Notes: generated by a model from the sequence alone, not told the origin. 64,000 nt of DNA from Jonquetella anthropi DSM 22815 (GCF_000237805.1 NZ_CM001376.1:186001-250000); one strand, 5' to 3'. Counted from the stretch's first letter, positions 1 to 8,684 are shown. Program-made: numbers and translations.

Positions 1-534
1 TTGGCGAGCCATGGGCTGAGCCCATTCACGTATCTCCGAAAGTTCGGCAAGGTGATGGCTCTGTCGTTCTCGACGGCGTCAAGTAACGCCACCTTGCCGC
101 TGAACATGGCTGTGACGACCGAACAGCTTGGCGCGTCGGGCCGGATTGCCGCGTTCACTCTGCCGTTGGGGGCGACGGTGAACATGAACGGCACGGCGCT
201 GATGCAGGGCGTGGCGGCGCTGTTTGTCGCTCAGATTTACGGCGTGACGCTTCTGCCGTCTCAGCTGTTTTTTGTGGTGCTGACGGCCACGCTGTCGGCA
301 GTCGGAACGGCCGGTGTCCCCGGTGCCGGAACCGTGATGCTCAGCATGGTTCTGGCAAGCGTCGGCTTGCCGCTTGAGGGCGTTGGGCTCGTCTTTGCCG
401 TTGACCGCATTATCGACATGGGACGCACGACGGCCAACATTACCGGCGACAGCATCTGCACGCTGCTGATCTGCAAGGCGGAAGGCGAGTTCAACAAGGA
501 AGTGTTCCTGAGCGCTGAAAAGCCGCTGGAGTAA
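1..534 (+). CDS. Dicarboxylate/amino acid:cation symporter (DAACS/SLC1 family), 3' part only
   Basis: This is the C-terminal 177 residues of a sodium- or proton-coupled symporter for glutamate, aspartate, serine or C4-dicarboxylates in the inner membrane. The open frame runs off the left edge, so the start shown is the window boundary and not a real start. The family marks are visible: the serine-rich re-entrant loop STASSNATLP near residue 25, the NMNGTAL motif (NMDGT in relatives) near residue 61, and a late GRTTANITGD segment that matches the substrate-site TM8 region. The substrate cannot be fixed from this part alone. No convincing terminator follows. Confidence 0.9.
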   Translation: MASHGLSPFTYLRKFGKVMALSFSTASSNATLPLNMAVTTEQLGASGRIAAFTLPLGATVNMNGTALMQGVAALFVAQIYGVTLLPSQLFFVVLTATLSAVGTAGVPGAGTVMLSMVLASVGLPLEGVGLVFAVDRIIDMGRTTANITGDSICTLLICKAEGEFNKEVFLSAEKPLE

Positions 535-647
535 CTTTTCGGCGGAAGAAATTTGTTCGGTACGGGCGCGTACGGTGAGGGCGGCATCTGTTTGAGGGAA
601 CAGTTGTCCTTGAGCGGGAGGGTAGTGTCAAAGACGGAGGTTCTCTC

Positions 648-2741
648 ATGCGGTTGAAGTTATCCTTTCTGTCTGCCGTCGCGTTGGCGATGGCTGCGTC
701 GCCGTCGTTTGCCGGCGGGGCTGTGGAGACGCGGGACGACGATGTCATTGCGGTGACGGATAGCGGGGCCCCGGCTGTCATGGCTGTTGGGTCGGAAATT
801 CACCTGCCGAATCTGAAAAAAGTGACTACGTCGGGCGAGTCGAGCACCGCGCTGATGGCGTTGCGTGGCGGAAGCATCGTCACCGCCGGGCCGAAGGTCG
901 AGACGACAGGGCCGGCGTCCTTTGCGGTGAACGCTGCCGGCGGGGAGATTACGTTCACCGACCGCGCGGAAGTTCACACGTCCGGCTTCCTCGGCATGGG
1001 CGTGTGGGCGATGAACGGCGGCGGGATTTCGTTTCAGAAGGGCGTTTCCGTGACGACCGAGGCGGAACTTGGCGGCGGCGTCGCGGCCCGGGGTGGTTCC
1101 ATTGAGGTGGAAGGCCCGTTTTCTGTGCTGACGAAAGGCCCGGCGGCGATGGCGATTCATGCGGCGCAGGGCGGCTCGGTAAGCGTTTCGGGTCCGGCGG
1201 ACGTGACGGTCGAGTCGGAGTACAGCACGGCAGTCGACGCGTTCAGCGGTTCGATCACGCTGGATCGCGTGACGCGGCTGAACGGAAACGTCCGTTGCGA
1301 GACGTCTGCTGATATGACCGACTCGCCGGGCCGAGTGAACTTGACGTTTGCTCCCGGCAGTCGGTGGGAGGGCGGCGCGTTGGTCTGCGACCGACTGATC
1401 GACCCGGACGGCGACGGCAAGCCGACCGATATTCCCGACACGGTCAGCCAGCTGAACGTCACCTTGGCCGGGACGTGGCGGCCCAAGGACGTCCAGATTT
1501 ATGACTACAATCATGACACGGGGGAGTACGACCCGATCGGTTCGCCTTACGGCAGCCGGGTCTCCACGCTGGCGCTTCGCGGGGGAACGGTCGACCTGAC
1601 GGGAGAGAGCGGGCGTACCGTCACGGCCCAGCGGCTTGAGGGGAACGGCAAGTTCCTGATGGCTGCTGACCTGCAGGCCGGGACTTCCTCGCAGATTATC
1701 GTTACTCAGGCGGCCAGCGGCCGCTTTGCGTTGGACGTGACCGACAAGAGCCGCGCGGCGACGTACAAGCCCACGGCTCTGGTGACCGGGGTGCAGAGCC
1801 GCTCTTTTGTGCTGGACGCCTTTCACGGCAGGCGGTCGATGTATCAGGACGACCTCGTTTTCGGGTCGGAACTGGGCCTGCCGGAGGGAATGTATCTGGT
1901 TCGCCGCGACGGATTAAACGGCAATCCCCCGCGCCGTCTCTATGAGGGACTTGAAGAGACTGCGGCCGGGCTGGCGTCGGGCCTGTGGCTTGACGATCCT
2001 CTCATCGGCGAGCCGGGCGCCGACGCGTCGGTTTGGCGCGGCCGGGGAACGGTGGAAAGCGACGACGGCCTCGTCTGCCACGACTTCGACGAGGACGGCT
2101 GGAACACCTTCTGGGGAAAAGAAGCGGCGGGTAACGCCGCTTGGGGGCTCGCTCTGTCGGGCGTCAAAAGGGATTTTGACAGCGTCTCATCTCGGTCTTT
2201 TGCCGCCGGCCTGTGGGGCAGCGTCCACCTGGGCGGCGTGAAACTGTCGGCAGCCGTGAGCCGCGAGAGGATCAAGACGTCCGGCGGTCAGCTGGAAGGG
2301 GCGATGATCCGCCGCGGCTGGGCCGGAAAACTGCAGGTCGAAAAGGCCTTCCAGATCAGCGGCTTTGAGATAACGCCATGGGCCTCGGTCACGTCCCGGC
2401 GCGTCGGCTCCGCTCAAGGTCGGTTGGACGGCGACGCGCTGAGCGTCGACGCCACGACCGTCTGGCGCGGCGAGACCGGGGTTCGTGCCGCCCGAAGCTG
2501 GGCCAACGGGACCGGCTCACTCTGGCTGGCCGTCGGCCGGAACTTTCAGGGCGACGAGACCCTGTCCTGGGTCGGCTCTCGGCTGTCCGAGAGCTACGAA
2601 GGGAACTATTGGCGCGCCGGCGGGAGCGTGAAGGTCAACCTGTCGCCGTGGAGCCGGCTGGAGCTGTGGGGACAGCGATGGGGCGGCGACGGCGCGGCCC
2701 GGCGCTGGAACGCCGGCCTGCAGGTCAAGTTCTTGTTCTGA
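648..2741 (+). CDS. Autotransporter-like outer-membrane protein with beta-helix repeats
   Basis: A 697-residue secreted or surface protein. Residues 1-22 form a signal peptide ending in PSFA. Residues about 43-205 hold roughly seven imperfect repeats of 25-26 residues, each with a small residue pair, a GGSI-like turn and a V-T-G strand, as expected for a right-handed beta-helix passenger. The last roughly 220-260 residues alternate short amphipathic strands and end in KFLF, the terminal-Phe signature of an outer-membrane barrel recognised by the Bam machinery. GGAGG lies 7 nt before the ATG. It appears to be a single-gene unit closed by a strong terminator. The passenger's function is unknown, and no protease triad or known adhesin motif was seen. 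Confidence 0.75.
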   Translation: MRLKLSFLSAVALAMAASPSFAGGAVETRDDDVIAVTDSGAPAVMAVGSEIHLPNLKKVTTSGESSTALMALRGGSIVTAGPKVETTGPASFAVNAAGGEITFTDRAEVHTSGFLGMGVWAMNGGGISFQKGVSVTTEAELGGGVAARGGSIEVEGPFSVLTKGPAAMAIHAAQGGSVSVSGPADVTVESEYSTAVDAFSGSITLDRVTRLNGNVRCETSADMTDSPGRVNLTFAPGSRWEGGALVCDRLIDPDGDGKPTDIPDTVSQLNVTLAGTWRPKDVQIYDYNHDTGEYDPIGSPYGSRVSTLALRGGTVDLTGESGRTVTAQRLEGNGKFLMAADLQAGTSSQIIVTQAASGRFALDVTDKSRAATYKPTALVTGVQSRSFVLDAFHGRRSMYQDDLVFGSELGLPEGMYLVRRDGLNGNPPRRLYEGLEETAAGLASGLWLDDPLIGEPGADASVWRGRGTVESDDGLVCHDFDEDGWNTFWGKEAAGNAAWGLALSGVKRDFDSVSSRSFAAGLWGSVHLGGVKLSAAVSRERIKTSGGQLEGAMIRRGWAGKLQVEKAFQISGFEITPWASVTSRRVGSAQGRLDGDALSVDATTVWRGETGVRAARSWANGTGSLWLAVGRNFQGDETLSWVGSRLSESYEGNYWRAGGSVKVNLSPWSRLELWGQRWGGDGAARRWNAGLQVKFLF

Positions 2742-2748
2742 TGGGGAA

Positions 2749-2787
2749 AACGGCGCCTGCCGAAAAGGCGGGCGCCGTTGTTTATTT
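2749..2787 (+). terminator. Rho-independent terminator of the autotransporter gene
   Basis: A 13-bp stem (AACGGCGCCTGCC, one G-T wobble) with a GAAAA loop is followed by TGTTTATTT. It starts 8 nt after the stop codon. Confidence 0.85.
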
Positions 2788-2873
2788 GACCGGGTATAAT
2801 ATGAATGCTTTGCGAGGCCATCATCGGCTCCTTTGTCGGCCATCGGCGGGGAGCAAAAGGGGAAGGTGAGACG

Positions 2874-3542
2874 ATGAAAGGCAACAGTCTGCCGGAGTTT
2901 ACTCGGGAAGAGCGGCGCGACGACGTGATGAGCGCCGTCACGCACGGGATTGGTTTTTTGATGGCCGGGGCGTTTCTCGGCCTGACGCTGTGGAAGTCCA
3001 TTGCGGATCTCAGCGCCCGTCGAATCGTGGCGTTTTCGATTTACGGGGCGTGCCTGCTGTTTACATATCTCAGCTCGACGCTGTATCACAGCTTTCGTCA
3101 GGGACGGACGAAGAACTTCTTTCGGCTGATGGACCACTCGTCGATTTTCCTTTGCATCGCCGGGGCCTACACGCCGATTATTCTGGTGCCGTACCACGGC
3201 GCGCTGATGGTCTCCCTGCTGTCGGTCATATGGAGTCTGGCGCTCGTTGGTATTCTGTTGAAGGCGGTCAGCTTCTGTTGGGGCGGGCTGAACAGGACCG
3301 AGATCATTTCCGTGACGCTGTATTTGGTCATGGGGTGGATGTCCTTGGCCTTGGCGCCGTCACTCGTCATGCGGGTGGGCTGGGGCTTCCTGCTGTTTAT
3401 CTTGGGCGGAGGGCTGGCGTACAGCGCCGGCGTGTATTTCTACGCCAAGGAGAGCATGAGGTACAACCACACGGTTTGGCACCTGTTCATCCTGCTGGCG
3501 TCATCGCTTCAGTTCACCGGCTTCTTCGTTTACCTCACGTAA
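2874..3542 (+). CDS. Hemolysin III family (PAQR-like) integral membrane protein
   Basis: A 222-residue, seven-helix inner-membrane protein of the hemolysin III/YqfA/PAQR superfamily, putative metal-dependent hydrolases with no firm bacterial substrate. The zinc-type residues are present: STLYHSF in helix 2, MDHSSIFLCIAGAYTP in helix 3, and NHTVWHLFIL near the C-terminus. I chose ATG 2874 because GGAAGGTGAG sits just upstream and the resulting length is normal; an upstream in-frame ATG at 2805 would add 23 residues with no membrane or family character. A TATAAT box at 2795-2800 may be the -10 element, but no good -35 is seen. A terminator follows directly. Confidence 0.9.
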   Translation: MKGNSLPEFTREERRDDVMSAVTHGIGFLMAGAFLGLTLWKSIADLSARRIVAFSIYGACLLFTYLSSTLYHSFRQGRTKNFFRLMDHSSIFLCIAGAYTPIILVPYHGALMVSLLSVIWSLALVGILLKAVSFCWGGLNRTEIISVTLYLVMGWMSLALAPSLVMRVGWGFLLFILGGGLAYSAGVYFYAKESMRYNHTVWHLFILLASSLQFTGFFVYLT

Positions 3543-3550
3543 GGTCTTAG

Positions 3551-3575
3551 GCGGCGCCTTTGGGCGCCGCTTTTT
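3551..3575 (+). terminator. Rho-independent terminator after the hemolysin III gene
   Basis: GCGGCGCC, a TTTG loop, GGCGCCGC, then TTTTT. Confidence 0.9.
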
Positions 3576-3634
3576 CGTTCGGCCGGCTGCTGTGCTACAA
3601 TCGAAAAAAGACGAACTCTACAGGTGGGAAGGTT

Positions 3635-4513
3635 ATGACTCAAAACGTTACCGATGTAATCCGCAGCCGGTACGGAAAGCTGACGAAAAAACAGCGGCTC
3701 ACCGCCGACATCATGCTGGCCGACCCGGAGTCCATGGCGTTCATGACTCTGAGGGATCTGGCGGCGGCCGCAGGCGTCAGCGAGATGACCGTGCTTCACA
3801 CGTGCGCGGCGCTGGGGTTTGAGAACTACAACCAGCTGAAGTACGAGTTCCGCCGGTATTTGACCCTCAAGGCGAAGGTGGACATACAGGAGCAGTGCGG
3901 CTACCCGAACATGGAGGTCCCGTCGTACGAGCTGAGCGAGCCGGCCAAGCTGATGGCCCAGATCTGCGACGAGGAAGCCCAAGTGTCGCGAGGCTTTTTC
4001 GAGAGCGTCGGCCCGGTGTCCCTGCTCCATGCCGCCGAGATGATCGTCGAATCGCGGGTTACCCTCATGGCTGCCCGGGGCGTGTCGATGCAGGTCGCCG
4101 ATTTCCTGTCCATGCGGCTGGCAATTATGGGCTTGCCGGCGGTGGTGATGAATACGGAACAGAACGACAGCCTGCACGCCGCCCTGCCGTTGCTTGGCAA
4201 GGGCGTCGCCCTGATTGCCATATCCATGCCCGACTATTACATTATGACCACCAAGGTCTGCGAGTTCGCCCGCCGTCAGGGCGCGTCGATTCTCGGCTTG
4301 ACCGATCACCTGAAGGCGCCGATAGCCCAGTACTGTGACCTCTTGCTGACCGCTCCGACGGCGACCCGGCTGTTCATCAACACCATCGGCCCGATGCTCT
4401 CGTTGGCCAACCTGCTGAGCGCGGCGGTGAACATCCTCAAAAGCCGTCACGCCGGCAAGAAGTTTGACGCGCCGGTTCAGTTTTCCAAGCTGTTTTCCGG
4501 GGACGCGGAATAG
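3635..4513 (+). CDS. RpiR/MurR family transcriptional regulator (HTH_6 plus SIS)
   Basis: A 292-residue DNA-binding regulator. The N-terminal winged HTH (residues 1-75) carries the family pattern KKQRLTADIMLADPESMAFMTLRDLA...VSEMTVLHTCAALGF. Residues about 120-270 form a SIS sugar-phosphate-type sensor domain (VTLMAARGVS, ALIAISMPDYY, ILGLTDHLKAPIA). ATG 3635 was chosen because AGGTGGGAAGG lies just upstream; the frame extends further up but into the terminator of the preceding gene. A TACAAT -10 box is at 3595-3600. It stands alone between terminators and promoters, so its targets are not obvious; the adjacent transporter operon has its own promoter. Confidence 0.9.
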   Translation: MTQNVTDVIRSRYGKLTKKQRLTADIMLADPESMAFMTLRDLAAAAGVSEMTVLHTCAALGFENYNQLKYEFRRYLTLKAKVDIQEQCGYPNMEVPSYELSEPAKLMAQICDEEAQVSRGFFESVGPVSLLHAAEMIVESRVTLMAARGVSMQVADFLSMRLAIMGLPAVVMNTEQNDSLHAALPLLGKGVALIAISMPDYYIMTTKVCEFARRQGASILGLTDHLKAPIAQYCDLLLTAPTATRLFINTIGPMLSLANLLSAAVNILKSRHAGKKFDAPVQFSKLFSGDAE

Positions 4514-4563
4514 GGCCGAGCGGGAGGCACCGGCGGAGGAAAGCTGGTGGGCGCCGCAGAACG

Positions 4564-4592
4564 TTGACAGTTTATTTAGGCTAACTTATAAT
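4564..4592 (+). promoter_or_regulatory. Consensus sigma-70 promoter of the FecCD-type transport operon
   Basis: TTGACA (4564-4569), exactly 17 nt, then TATAAT (4587-4592). Both hexamers are perfect consensus, so the operon is likely strongly initiated and controlled after initiation. Confidence 0.88.
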
Positions 4593-4600
4593 TTAACGGT

Positions 4601-4657
4601 GAACTCCAGCGGAGGACTGGTGGCTCCAGCGGCCTTCAGGCAGCAGGAGCCATTTTT
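4601..4657 (+). promoter_or_regulatory. Leader hairpins with a terminator-like stem before the transport operon
   Basis: Between the promoter and the first gene, TGGCTCC (4621-4627) pairs with GGAGCCA (4646-4652) around an inner GCC/GGC stem with a TTCA loop, followed directly by TTTTT (4653-4657). This is a terminator shape inside a 5' leader. CTGG (4617-4620) could instead pair with CCAG (4626-4629), and CTCC with GGAG (4604-4614), which would break the terminator stem. A metal- or metabolite-sensing attenuator is possible, but no known riboswitch consensus was recognised. Confidence 0.5.
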
Positions 4658-4687
4658 GTACTTGAACGGTGAAGAGGGGCGAGACGG

Positions 4688-5728
4688 GTGGAACAGGGAG
4701 AAACGCTTCTGCAGCGCCAGTATCGGCAGTACCTTGCCAGAAAGGTGTCGTTCATCGTCCTGCTGGCCGTCGGGCTGGCTGTTATCGCGGTCGTTTCGCT
4801 CAACATCGGCTCGTCGGGCATGACGGTCCGGGAGAGCCTGAATGCCCTGCTGAACTTCGGCCCGCCGGTGGAAAAGCACGCCCGAATCGTGTTTGACATC
4901 CGTATGCCGCGGATTATCGGCGGCTTCTTCGTCGGGGTGAGCATCGCCTTGTCGGGGCTGATCATCCAGTCGGTGCTCAATAACCCGTTGGCTTCGCCGT
5001 CAACGCTTGGGATATCGTCCGCGTCGGCCTTCGGGGCGAACGTGGCGATCATCGTCTTTGCCCGGCTGGGACTGGAAACGAGCTCGCTCGTCACGAGCGG
5101 CGTGTCGTTCCTGTCGGCCATCTGCTGCATGGTCTTTGTGCTGGCCCTTTCGAGCCTCAAGCGTTCCGATCGGACGACGGTTCTCCTGGGCGGCGTGGCG
5201 GTCAACGCGCTGTTCGGCGCCATGATTGTGGTCGTCCAGTTCTTGGCCGACGACACCGAGCTGGCCTCGGCCGTGTCGTGGACCTTCGGCGATTTAGGGC
5301 GGATCAATTACTCGGAAATCCGAATCATCATGACAGTCACGCTCCTGTCGGTTCTGGCCGTGCACCGTCTCAGGTGGCAGTTCAACGCCATGGACATGGG
5401 CGAGCGGACCGCCCACTCGCTGGGGGTCAACACAAAGGCGATTCGGAACCTGTCAATCGCCTTGGCGGCTCTGAATACCGGGGTGAGCGTCGCCTTTGCG
5501 GGCATTATCGGCTTCGTGGGGATCCTCGCGCCGGCGATGGTCAAGCGGGTCATCGGCGAGGACAAACGGTTCATGATCCCCGCGTCCCTGCTGACCGGGG
5601 CGCTGATCGTGCTGGCCGGCGACGCGGTCGCCCGGACGGCCGTGTCGCCGCTGGTCCTTCCAGTCGGCGCGGTGACGTCGCTTCTCGGCGCGCCGGTTTT
5701 CGTGTACCTGCTGATGACGGAGCGCTGA
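4688..5728 (+). CDS. ABC transporter permease, FecCD/BtuC family
   Basis: A 346-residue inner-membrane permease of the iron-siderophore/haem/cobalamin importer class. The family hallmarks are visible: RMPRIIGGFFVGVSIALSGLIIQSVLNNPLASPSTLGISS near residues 73-112, LLGGVAVNALFGA near 180, and the ATPase-contact region GERTAHSLGVNTKAIRN followed by IIGFVGILAPAMVKRVIGEDKR near 235-290. The start is GTG at 4688, preceded by GAGGGGCGAG. The ATPase gene begins one base after its stop. The transported ligand (iron complex, corrinoid, or a molybdate-like anion) cannot be told from the permease. Confidence 0.93.
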   Translation: MEQGETLLQRQYRQYLARKVSFIVLLAVGLAVIAVVSLNIGSSGMTVRESLNALLNFGPPVEKHARIVFDIRMPRIIGGFFVGVSIALSGLIIQSVLNNPLASPSTLGISSASAFGANVAIIVFARLGLETSSLVTSGVSFLSAICCMVFVLALSSLKRSDRTTVLLGGVAVNALFGAMIVVVQFLADDTELASAVSWTFGDLGRINYSEIRIIMTVTLLSVLAVHRLRWQFNAMDMGERTAHSLGVNTKAIRNLSIALAALNTGVSVAFAGIIGFVGILAPAMVKRVIGEDKRFMIPASLLTGALIVLAGDAVARTAVSPLVLPVGAVTSLLGAPVFVYLLMTER

Positions 5729-5729
5729 G

Positions 5730-6482
5730 ATGAGCCTCGTCAAAACCGAAAACCTGTCGTTCAAGTACGACCGGTACATTCTGCGGGATATCGGCTTTGA
5801 AGTGGAGCGGGGCACGTTCATTTCAATTCTGGGAATTAACGGCGCCGGCAAGTCGACGCTGCTGAAAAACCTGAATAAAACGCTCCGTCCGTCCGCCGGA
5901 GCCGTCTACGTGAACGGCCAAAGCTTGGAGCGGACGGGCCGCCGCGAGCTGGCCCGAATGATGGCCTGCGTGAGCCAGCAGAACGAGCCGATCCGAAGCA
6001 CCGTCTTTGACCTGATCCTGACCGGCCGCGTGCCCTACATGAACGGCCGGGCCCTGCCGCAGGACTACCGCAAGGTCGAAGAGATCATCGGCCGGCTTCA
6101 TTTGGAGGACTTTGCGCTCCGGGACGCGGGAAAGCTCAGCGGCGGGGAGTTTCAGAAAGTCGTCTTGGCCCGGGCCCTCGCCCAGGAGCCGGAGATTATC
6201 CTGCTGGACGAGCCAACCAGCAGCTTGGACATCAAAAACCAAGTGGAAGTCATGCGCCTGTTGAAGGAGTACTGCGCGGAAAAGGGCATCGCGGCGCTGC
6301 TCAGCATTCACGACGTCAACTTGGCTCTGCAGTTTTCGGACAAGTTCCTCCTGCTGAAAGAGGGGCGAATCTTCGCCTACGGCGGCGAGGAAGTGATCAC
6401 TCAGGAGGCCATCCAGCAGGTCTATCATCTGGATGTAACCGTAGAGCGTTTCGGCAGTCGAAAAATTATCATTTTGAACTGA
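5730..6482 (+). CDS. ABC transporter ATP-binding protein, FecE/BtuD type
   Basis: A 250-residue cytoplasmic ATPase that would power the FecCD-type permease. It carries Walker A GINGAGKST (residues 33-41), the Q-loop CVSQQNEP, signature LSGGEFQKV, Walker B ILLDEPTSSLD and the H-loop LLSIHDVNLAL, all intact. The ATG lies one base beyond the permease stop, so the two are probably translationally coupled. Metallophore-type ATPases share this exact architecture. The ligand is not determined by this subunit. Confidence 0.94.
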   Translation: MSLVKTENLSFKYDRYILRDIGFEVERGTFISILGINGAGKSTLLKNLNKTLRPSAGAVYVNGQSLERTGRRELARMMACVSQQNEPIRSTVFDLILTGRVPYMNGRALPQDYRKVEEIIGRLHLEDFALRDAGKLSGGEFQKVVLARALAQEPEIILLDEPTSSLDIKNQVEVMRLLKEYCAEKGIAALLSIHDVNLALQFSDKFLLLKEGRIFAYGGEEVITQEAIQQVYHLDVTVERFGSRKIIILN

Positions 6483-6494
6483 GGAGGATGTCCT

Positions 6495-7583
6495 GTGAAA
6501 AAAACAGCTCTGTTTTTCGCCGCCTCGGCCCTGTTGGCCGCCCTTTGTGTCTCGTCGTACGCTGACGAGCCCTACACCGTGACGGACGTTACGGGTCGGC
6601 AGGTGACCTTTCAGTCCGTGCCGAAGAAGGCCCTGTCTCTGGGACACGGGGTGCTGCAGCTTTTCGTCTACGTCTGCGGCCCGGACCGGCTGGCAGGAAT
6701 TGAAAAGGCGGCCGCCGGCGGGCACTCGCTCACCGGTCAGACCGTTCTCCTCGCGTTCCCCGAACTGCGGAACCTGCCGGTTGTGGGCAAGGGCGGCCCG
6801 AAGTTCGCGCCCGACTACGAGCAGATGGCCTATCAGGCGCCGGATGTCATTTTTATGGCCTATGGAAACACAAAAGACGAGCTTGACGAGTTCCAGAAAA
6901 AGGTGAACGTGCCGGTCGTCGGGCTGGCTTTGGTCAAGGGCGCGTCGATCTTCAGCGAGGACGCGAACCGGTCTTTTGAGATCATCGGCGAGACGATGGG
7001 AGAGAGCCGCCGTGCGGCCGAGATCGTTGACTTCATCAAGACAGCACGGGCCGACTTGACCGGGCGGGTCGCGTCCGTTCCCAAAGACGGACAGCGGGTC
7101 TACTTGGGCGGGTGCAGCTTCCGGGGCGAGCAGGGGATTTTGTCCACAAAGTCTCACGCCGACCTGCTGACCACCGTTCGGGCGAACAACGTCATGGACA
7201 GCCTGACGGATCAGGCGAGCGTGATGATCGACCGGGAAAAGCTGCTGGACCTTGATCCGGACTTTATCATCGTCGACCTGAGCGGCAGAAATACGATCCG
7301 CGAGGACATGAAGTCCGACCCGGATTTTTACAAGTCGCTGAAGGCGTTCCAGACAAAGAACACCTTCGCGATTCTGCCTTACTTCACCTACGGCATGAAC
7401 TATGACACGGCGATTCTCGACCTGTACGCCATCGGGAAGGCGGTTCACCCGGAAGTTTTTCAGGACGTGGACTTGGAGAAGAAGGCGGGGGAAATTTACA
7501 ACGTCTTCGTGGGAAAGAACGTCTATGCCGACCTGCTGAAAACCTACCCGGAGAGCTTCCAGCCGGTGACGGTTCATGAATAG
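6495..7583 (+). CDS. Periplasmic substrate-binding protein of the FecCD-type importer (PF01497-like)
   Basis: A 362-residue protein with an N-terminal signal sequence (MKKTALFFAASALLAALCVSSYA, read in two halves), then VTDVTGRQVTFQSVPKKALSL, the standard entry of the TroA/FecB-like fold. The two lobes are joined by a long helix around residues 150-190. No lipobox is evident, because the only Cys (C18) lies inside the hydrophobic core, so it is probably soluble in the periplasm. The start is GTG with GAGGAGGA upstream. The 3' end overlaps the methyltransferase gene by 8 bp. Such proteins bind ferric siderophores, haem, corrinoids or oxyanions; the ligand here is unknown. Confidence 0.88.
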   Translation: MKKTALFFAASALLAALCVSSYADEPYTVTDVTGRQVTFQSVPKKALSLGHGVLQLFVYVCGPDRLAGIEKAAAGGHSLTGQTVLLAFPELRNLPVVGKGGPKFAPDYEQMAYQAPDVIFMAYGNTKDELDEFQKKVNVPVVGLALVKGASIFSEDANRSFEIIGETMGESRRAAEIVDFIKTARADLTGRVASVPKDGQRVYLGGCSFRGEQGILSTKSHADLLTTVRANNVMDSLTDQASVMIDREKLLDLDPDFIIVDLSGRNTIREDMKSDPDFYKSLKAFQTKNTFAILPYFTYGMNYDTAILDLYAIGKAVHPEVFQDVDLEKKAGEIYNVFVGKNVYADLLKTYPESFQPVTVHE

Positions 7584-8385
7584 CCTGTCTGCCCTGCGGG
7601 ATCTGTGCGTCGGCCAGCTGACAAAGCCCGCGCAGGACATGGTTCAGTCCAACGAGATGTGGAACCGGCGGGCCAAAGAGTTTCGGCTGGGAACGGCGGG
7701 GGCTTCTGAAGGCTGCCTCGCTTTTCTGTCGTCTCACGCCGAGCTGAAAGGCCGGACCGTTCTCGACGTGGGCTGCGGCTCCGGGCGGTACCTGAAACAG
7801 CTGCTGGACGCCGGGGCGCTGGCCGAAGGGTTGGAGCCTTCGACCGAGATGGTCAAAGAGGCGAAAGACTTTACCGCCCGCCCCAACGGCGCGCCGGTCG
7901 TCATTCACAACGCGGCGTTTCAGGACTTTGAGTCGGCGGAAGGGTACGACTACCTGTTCATCGCTCACAGCCCGGTCATCTCCTACTACGAGAACTACCC
8001 CAAGATCCTTCGGCTTGCCCGTCGGGGGCTGTTCGTCGCCTCGTGGCTGAAGAACGAGGACCGCTTTTTAGAAGACGTGGCGAAAATGATTTCCCGGGAG
8101 CCTCATACCCACGGCGGGTACGACTCCCTGTTCCTGATGAACCTCCTGATGGCTGACGGCTACTTCCCGGATTTCCGAACCGATGTGGTTCACCGGTCCG
8201 GCCGGACGTCTCCTGAGACGCTGTACCTGCGGTACACGAGCTGGCTCTTCGGCCAAAGTTTTACCGAGCAGGACCTCAAGATTGTCAAGGCCGCGGTCGA
8301 CTCGTTCGCGGACGGGGACGGCACCGTTCCCGTCGCTCGGACGCAGGTTCAGTCAATGATGTACTGTGACCTCATCAGATCATAA
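7576..8385 (+). CDS. Class I SAM-dependent methyltransferase at the end of the metal-type ABC operon
   Basis: A 269-residue cytoplasmic protein with the Rossmann SAM-binding motif I VLDVGCGSGRYLKQLL near residues 57-72 and an acidic motif II region (GLEPSTEM). Its ATG overlaps the binding-protein stop (8 bp), so it belongs to the operon. Methyltransferases are repeatedly seen beside FecBCD-type importers in anaerobes, which suggests a role in processing or making the imported ligand, but no substrate is established here. The operon is closed by a strong terminator 11 nt downstream. Confidence 0.85.
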   Translation: MNSLSALRDLCVGQLTKPAQDMVQSNEMWNRRAKEFRLGTAGASEGCLAFLSSHAELKGRTVLDVGCGSGRYLKQLLDAGALAEGLEPSTEMVKEAKDFTARPNGAPVVIHNAAFQDFESAEGYDYLFIAHSPVISYYENYPKILRLARRGLFVASWLKNEDRFLEDVAKMISREPHTHGGYDSLFLMNLLMADGYFPDFRTDVVHRSGRTSPETLYLRYTSWLFGQSFTEQDLKIVKAAVDSFADGDGTVPVARTQVQSMMYCDLIRS

Positions 8386-8396
8386 AGCTTGACGAC

Positions 8397-8435
8397 GAAA
8401 CGCCCTCCACACGAAGGAGGGCGTTTCTCGTTTTT
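8397..8435 (+). terminator. Rho-independent terminator of the FecCD-type operon
   Basis: A 12-bp perfect stem (GAAACGCCCTCC), 7-nt loop, then TCGTTTTT. The rest of the gap up to 8608 holds no gene; CTTCTCT (8528-8534) and AGAGAAG (8547-8553) form a possible protein site upstream of the next promoter. Confidence 0.92.
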
Positions 8436-8608
8436 GAGGAAATCAATTGATCGTTCGGCTCTTTGCACGGCCGGATAAAGGGCGTCAATCGGCTGACTAT
8501 CTGCTGTCTGGCTGGAAGGCGCGTCGGCTTCTCTTTAATCCTGTACAGAGAAGACGCGAAAACCGACGGGAAAACGGTCCGCAAAATTCTAAGAAGTGCT
8601 TTATTATT

Positions 8609-8637
8609 TTGACACGAACTTAAGAGAACGATATAAT
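8609..8637 (+). promoter_or_regulatory. Consensus sigma-70 promoter of the oligopeptide transport operon
   Basis: TTGACA (8609-8614), 17 nt, TATAAT (8632-8637). This is a perfect consensus with ideal spacing, about 48 nt before the start codon. Confidence 0.9.
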
Positions 8638-8684
8638 TTCGGCGTAGGGGCACCTCAAGGACTAAATAAGGAGTGTGAGCGTAC

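Noticed and set aside
5823-7640. Long minus-strand open frame opposite the FecE and binding-protein genes
   Set aside because: It is antisense to two well-supported genes, has no family features, and arises from high GC at third positions.
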